A stretch of 6,807 bases of DNA from Burkholderia sp. (GTDB lineage: Bacteria; Pseudomonadota; Gammaproteobacteria; Burkholderiales; Burkholderiaceae). The notes beneath the pieces are model-generated. The model was not told where the DNA came from and ran no database searches. It saw only the letters and a program-made list of their open reading frames with translations. Positions 6,162 through 6,807 of this stretch are shown piece after piece. Numbering within the stretch: the first letter of the stretch is position 1; every line of letters begins with the position of its first letter. A program made the translations under genes and the position numbers. The DNA lies in the NCBI RefSeq assembly GCF_018375725.1, contig NZ_JAHACR010000237.1, positions 1-6,807 of the forward strand. Reading direction: 5' to 3'.

Positions 6162-6807
6162 GCCGCCACTCCTTCAAGTTTCGCGTGCAGCTGTTCCGCC
6201 AGCGTCTCGACCGTGCTCAACGCGGCCGTGATCATCTTGCCGCCCGCCTGAATGTCCTGAAACGTCGCCGCGGTGACGAGATCGTTGCGGTTCAGACTGT
6301 CGCGGTAACTGTTCGACAGCTGCTGCGAGCGCGCCGCCAGTGCGCGCACTTCGCTCGCGACAATCGAGAATCCGCGCCCGGCCGTGCCCGCACGCGCCGC
6401 CTCGATCGACGCGTTCAGCGACACGATCGACACGTGCGCGACAATCGCCGACAGTTCCTGGTTTTTCGCGCGCATGTCCTGGTTCTGCGCCGTCAGCGAG
6501 ATCATCTGTTCGTGCCAGCGCTCGAACGTGCCGGCCAGCCCGCGCAGGCGCGCCGCCTCGTGCGCAATGGCCGCCACCTGCCCCGCGAGCGCGTTCCGCT
6601 CGGCCAGCGCCGCCTGCAGCGCATCGCGCTGTGCGTCGGCATCGGCCGAATGCCGCGCAGCCGAATCGACGAGTCGCGCCTCGCTGTGCGACCACGTTTC
6701 GGCTTCCGCGCTGCGTGCCGCCGCTTCGTCATTCGCTTGCCGCTCGGCCCGCACCCGCGCATCGCGCAACGCATCCATTTCTTCGCGCAACTGCGCCGCG
6801 CGCCGCG
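6158..6807 (-). CDS. MCP-like chemoreceptor signalling protein, N-terminus beyond window
   Basis: The frame is open to the window edge; about 215 C-terminal codons are visible. A long Ala/Glu/Arg-rich coiled coil leads into the chemoreceptor hairpin tip at 6430-6343, SLNASIEAARAGTAGRGF followed by SIVASEVRALA. This is the highly conserved region that contacts CheA and CheW. The usual QTN before LNAAIEAARAG is HVS here. Only about 65-70 residues follow the tip, so the descending arm is short compared with classical MCPs, and no clear methylation site is visible. FQDIQAGGKM near the C-terminus (6262 downward) recalls the FQD element of other short receptors and, loosely, CheZ. Any sensor domain or membrane helix lies outside the window. 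Its stop overlaps the GTG start of the CheX-like gene. It probably delivers signal to, or scaffolds, the module. Confidence 0.88.
   Translation of the reverse strand, partial: RRAAQLREEMDALRDARVRAERQANDEAAARSAEAETWSHSEARLVDSAARHSADADAQRDALQAALAERNALAGQVAAIAHEAARLRGLAGTFERWHEQMISLTAQNQDMRAKNQELSAIVAHVSIVSLNASIEAARAGTAGRGFSIVASEVRALAARSQQLSNSYRDSLNRNDLVTAATFQDIQAGGKMITAALSTVETLAEQLHAKLEGVAA
6169..6174 (-). promoter_or_regulatory. Ribosome binding site of the CheX-like gene, inside the MCP-like gene
   Basis: AAGGAG on the minus strand ends seven bases before the GTG at 6161. It lies within the last codons of the MCP-like gene and supports the non-ATG start and the GTGA overlap. Confidence 0.75.

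Overview
The window is GC-rich, gene-dense DNA with strong G/C third-position bias, so nearly every gene has long open shadow frames on other strands. Protein content and style (DadX-like alanine racemase, MAPEG protein, CheX-type chemotaxis proteins) suggest a beta-proteobacterium, most likely Burkholderia or a close relative. This is inferred from recalled family sequences, not from a database search. No tRNA, rRNA, CRISPR array, insertion sequence or phage gene was seen.

Layout. (1) 1-1037, minus: C-terminally cut class-III PLP aminotransferase, with a good sigma70-type promoter at 1161-1190 that contains a perfect 14-bp palindrome. (2) 1413-1784, minus: small four-helix MAPEG-family membrane protein, followed by an intrinsic terminator (1327-1364) that separates it from the aminotransferase. 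(3) 1785-2092: 308-bp divergent intergenic region with an AT-rich block and short repeats. (4) 2093-3217, plus: alanine racemase of the DadX/Alr type. (5) 3301-4095, minus, convergent with alr: crotonase-fold protein resembling ECHDC3, lacking both canonical hydratase glutamates. (6) 4244-6807, minus: a four-gene chemosensory operon. In transcription order it holds the C-terminal part of an MCP-like protein (cut by the window edge), a CheX-like protein, a fusion of a degenerate receiver with a CheX-like domain, and a complete single-domain CheY-like receiver. Junctions are a 4-base GTGA overlap, 29 bp and 20 bp.

How the genes work together. Items 1-5 look like separate metabolic or housekeeping units, each with its own signals where visible. 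The chemosensory block is the notable part. It pairs one intact CheY-like phosphoacceptor (D8, D9, D53, T83, K105) with two proteins carrying the E-x-x-N signature of CheC/CheX phosphatases. Both of these end in the same six residues, GELELF, encoded with different codons. No CheA, CheW, CheR or CheB lies in the window. A reasonable model is an accessory module that sets or dampens phospho-receiver signalling at an MCP array. The shared tail may be a docking peptide, perhaps for the adjacent CheY-like protein, by analogy with the C-terminal CheY-binding peptide of CheZ. That model is inference.
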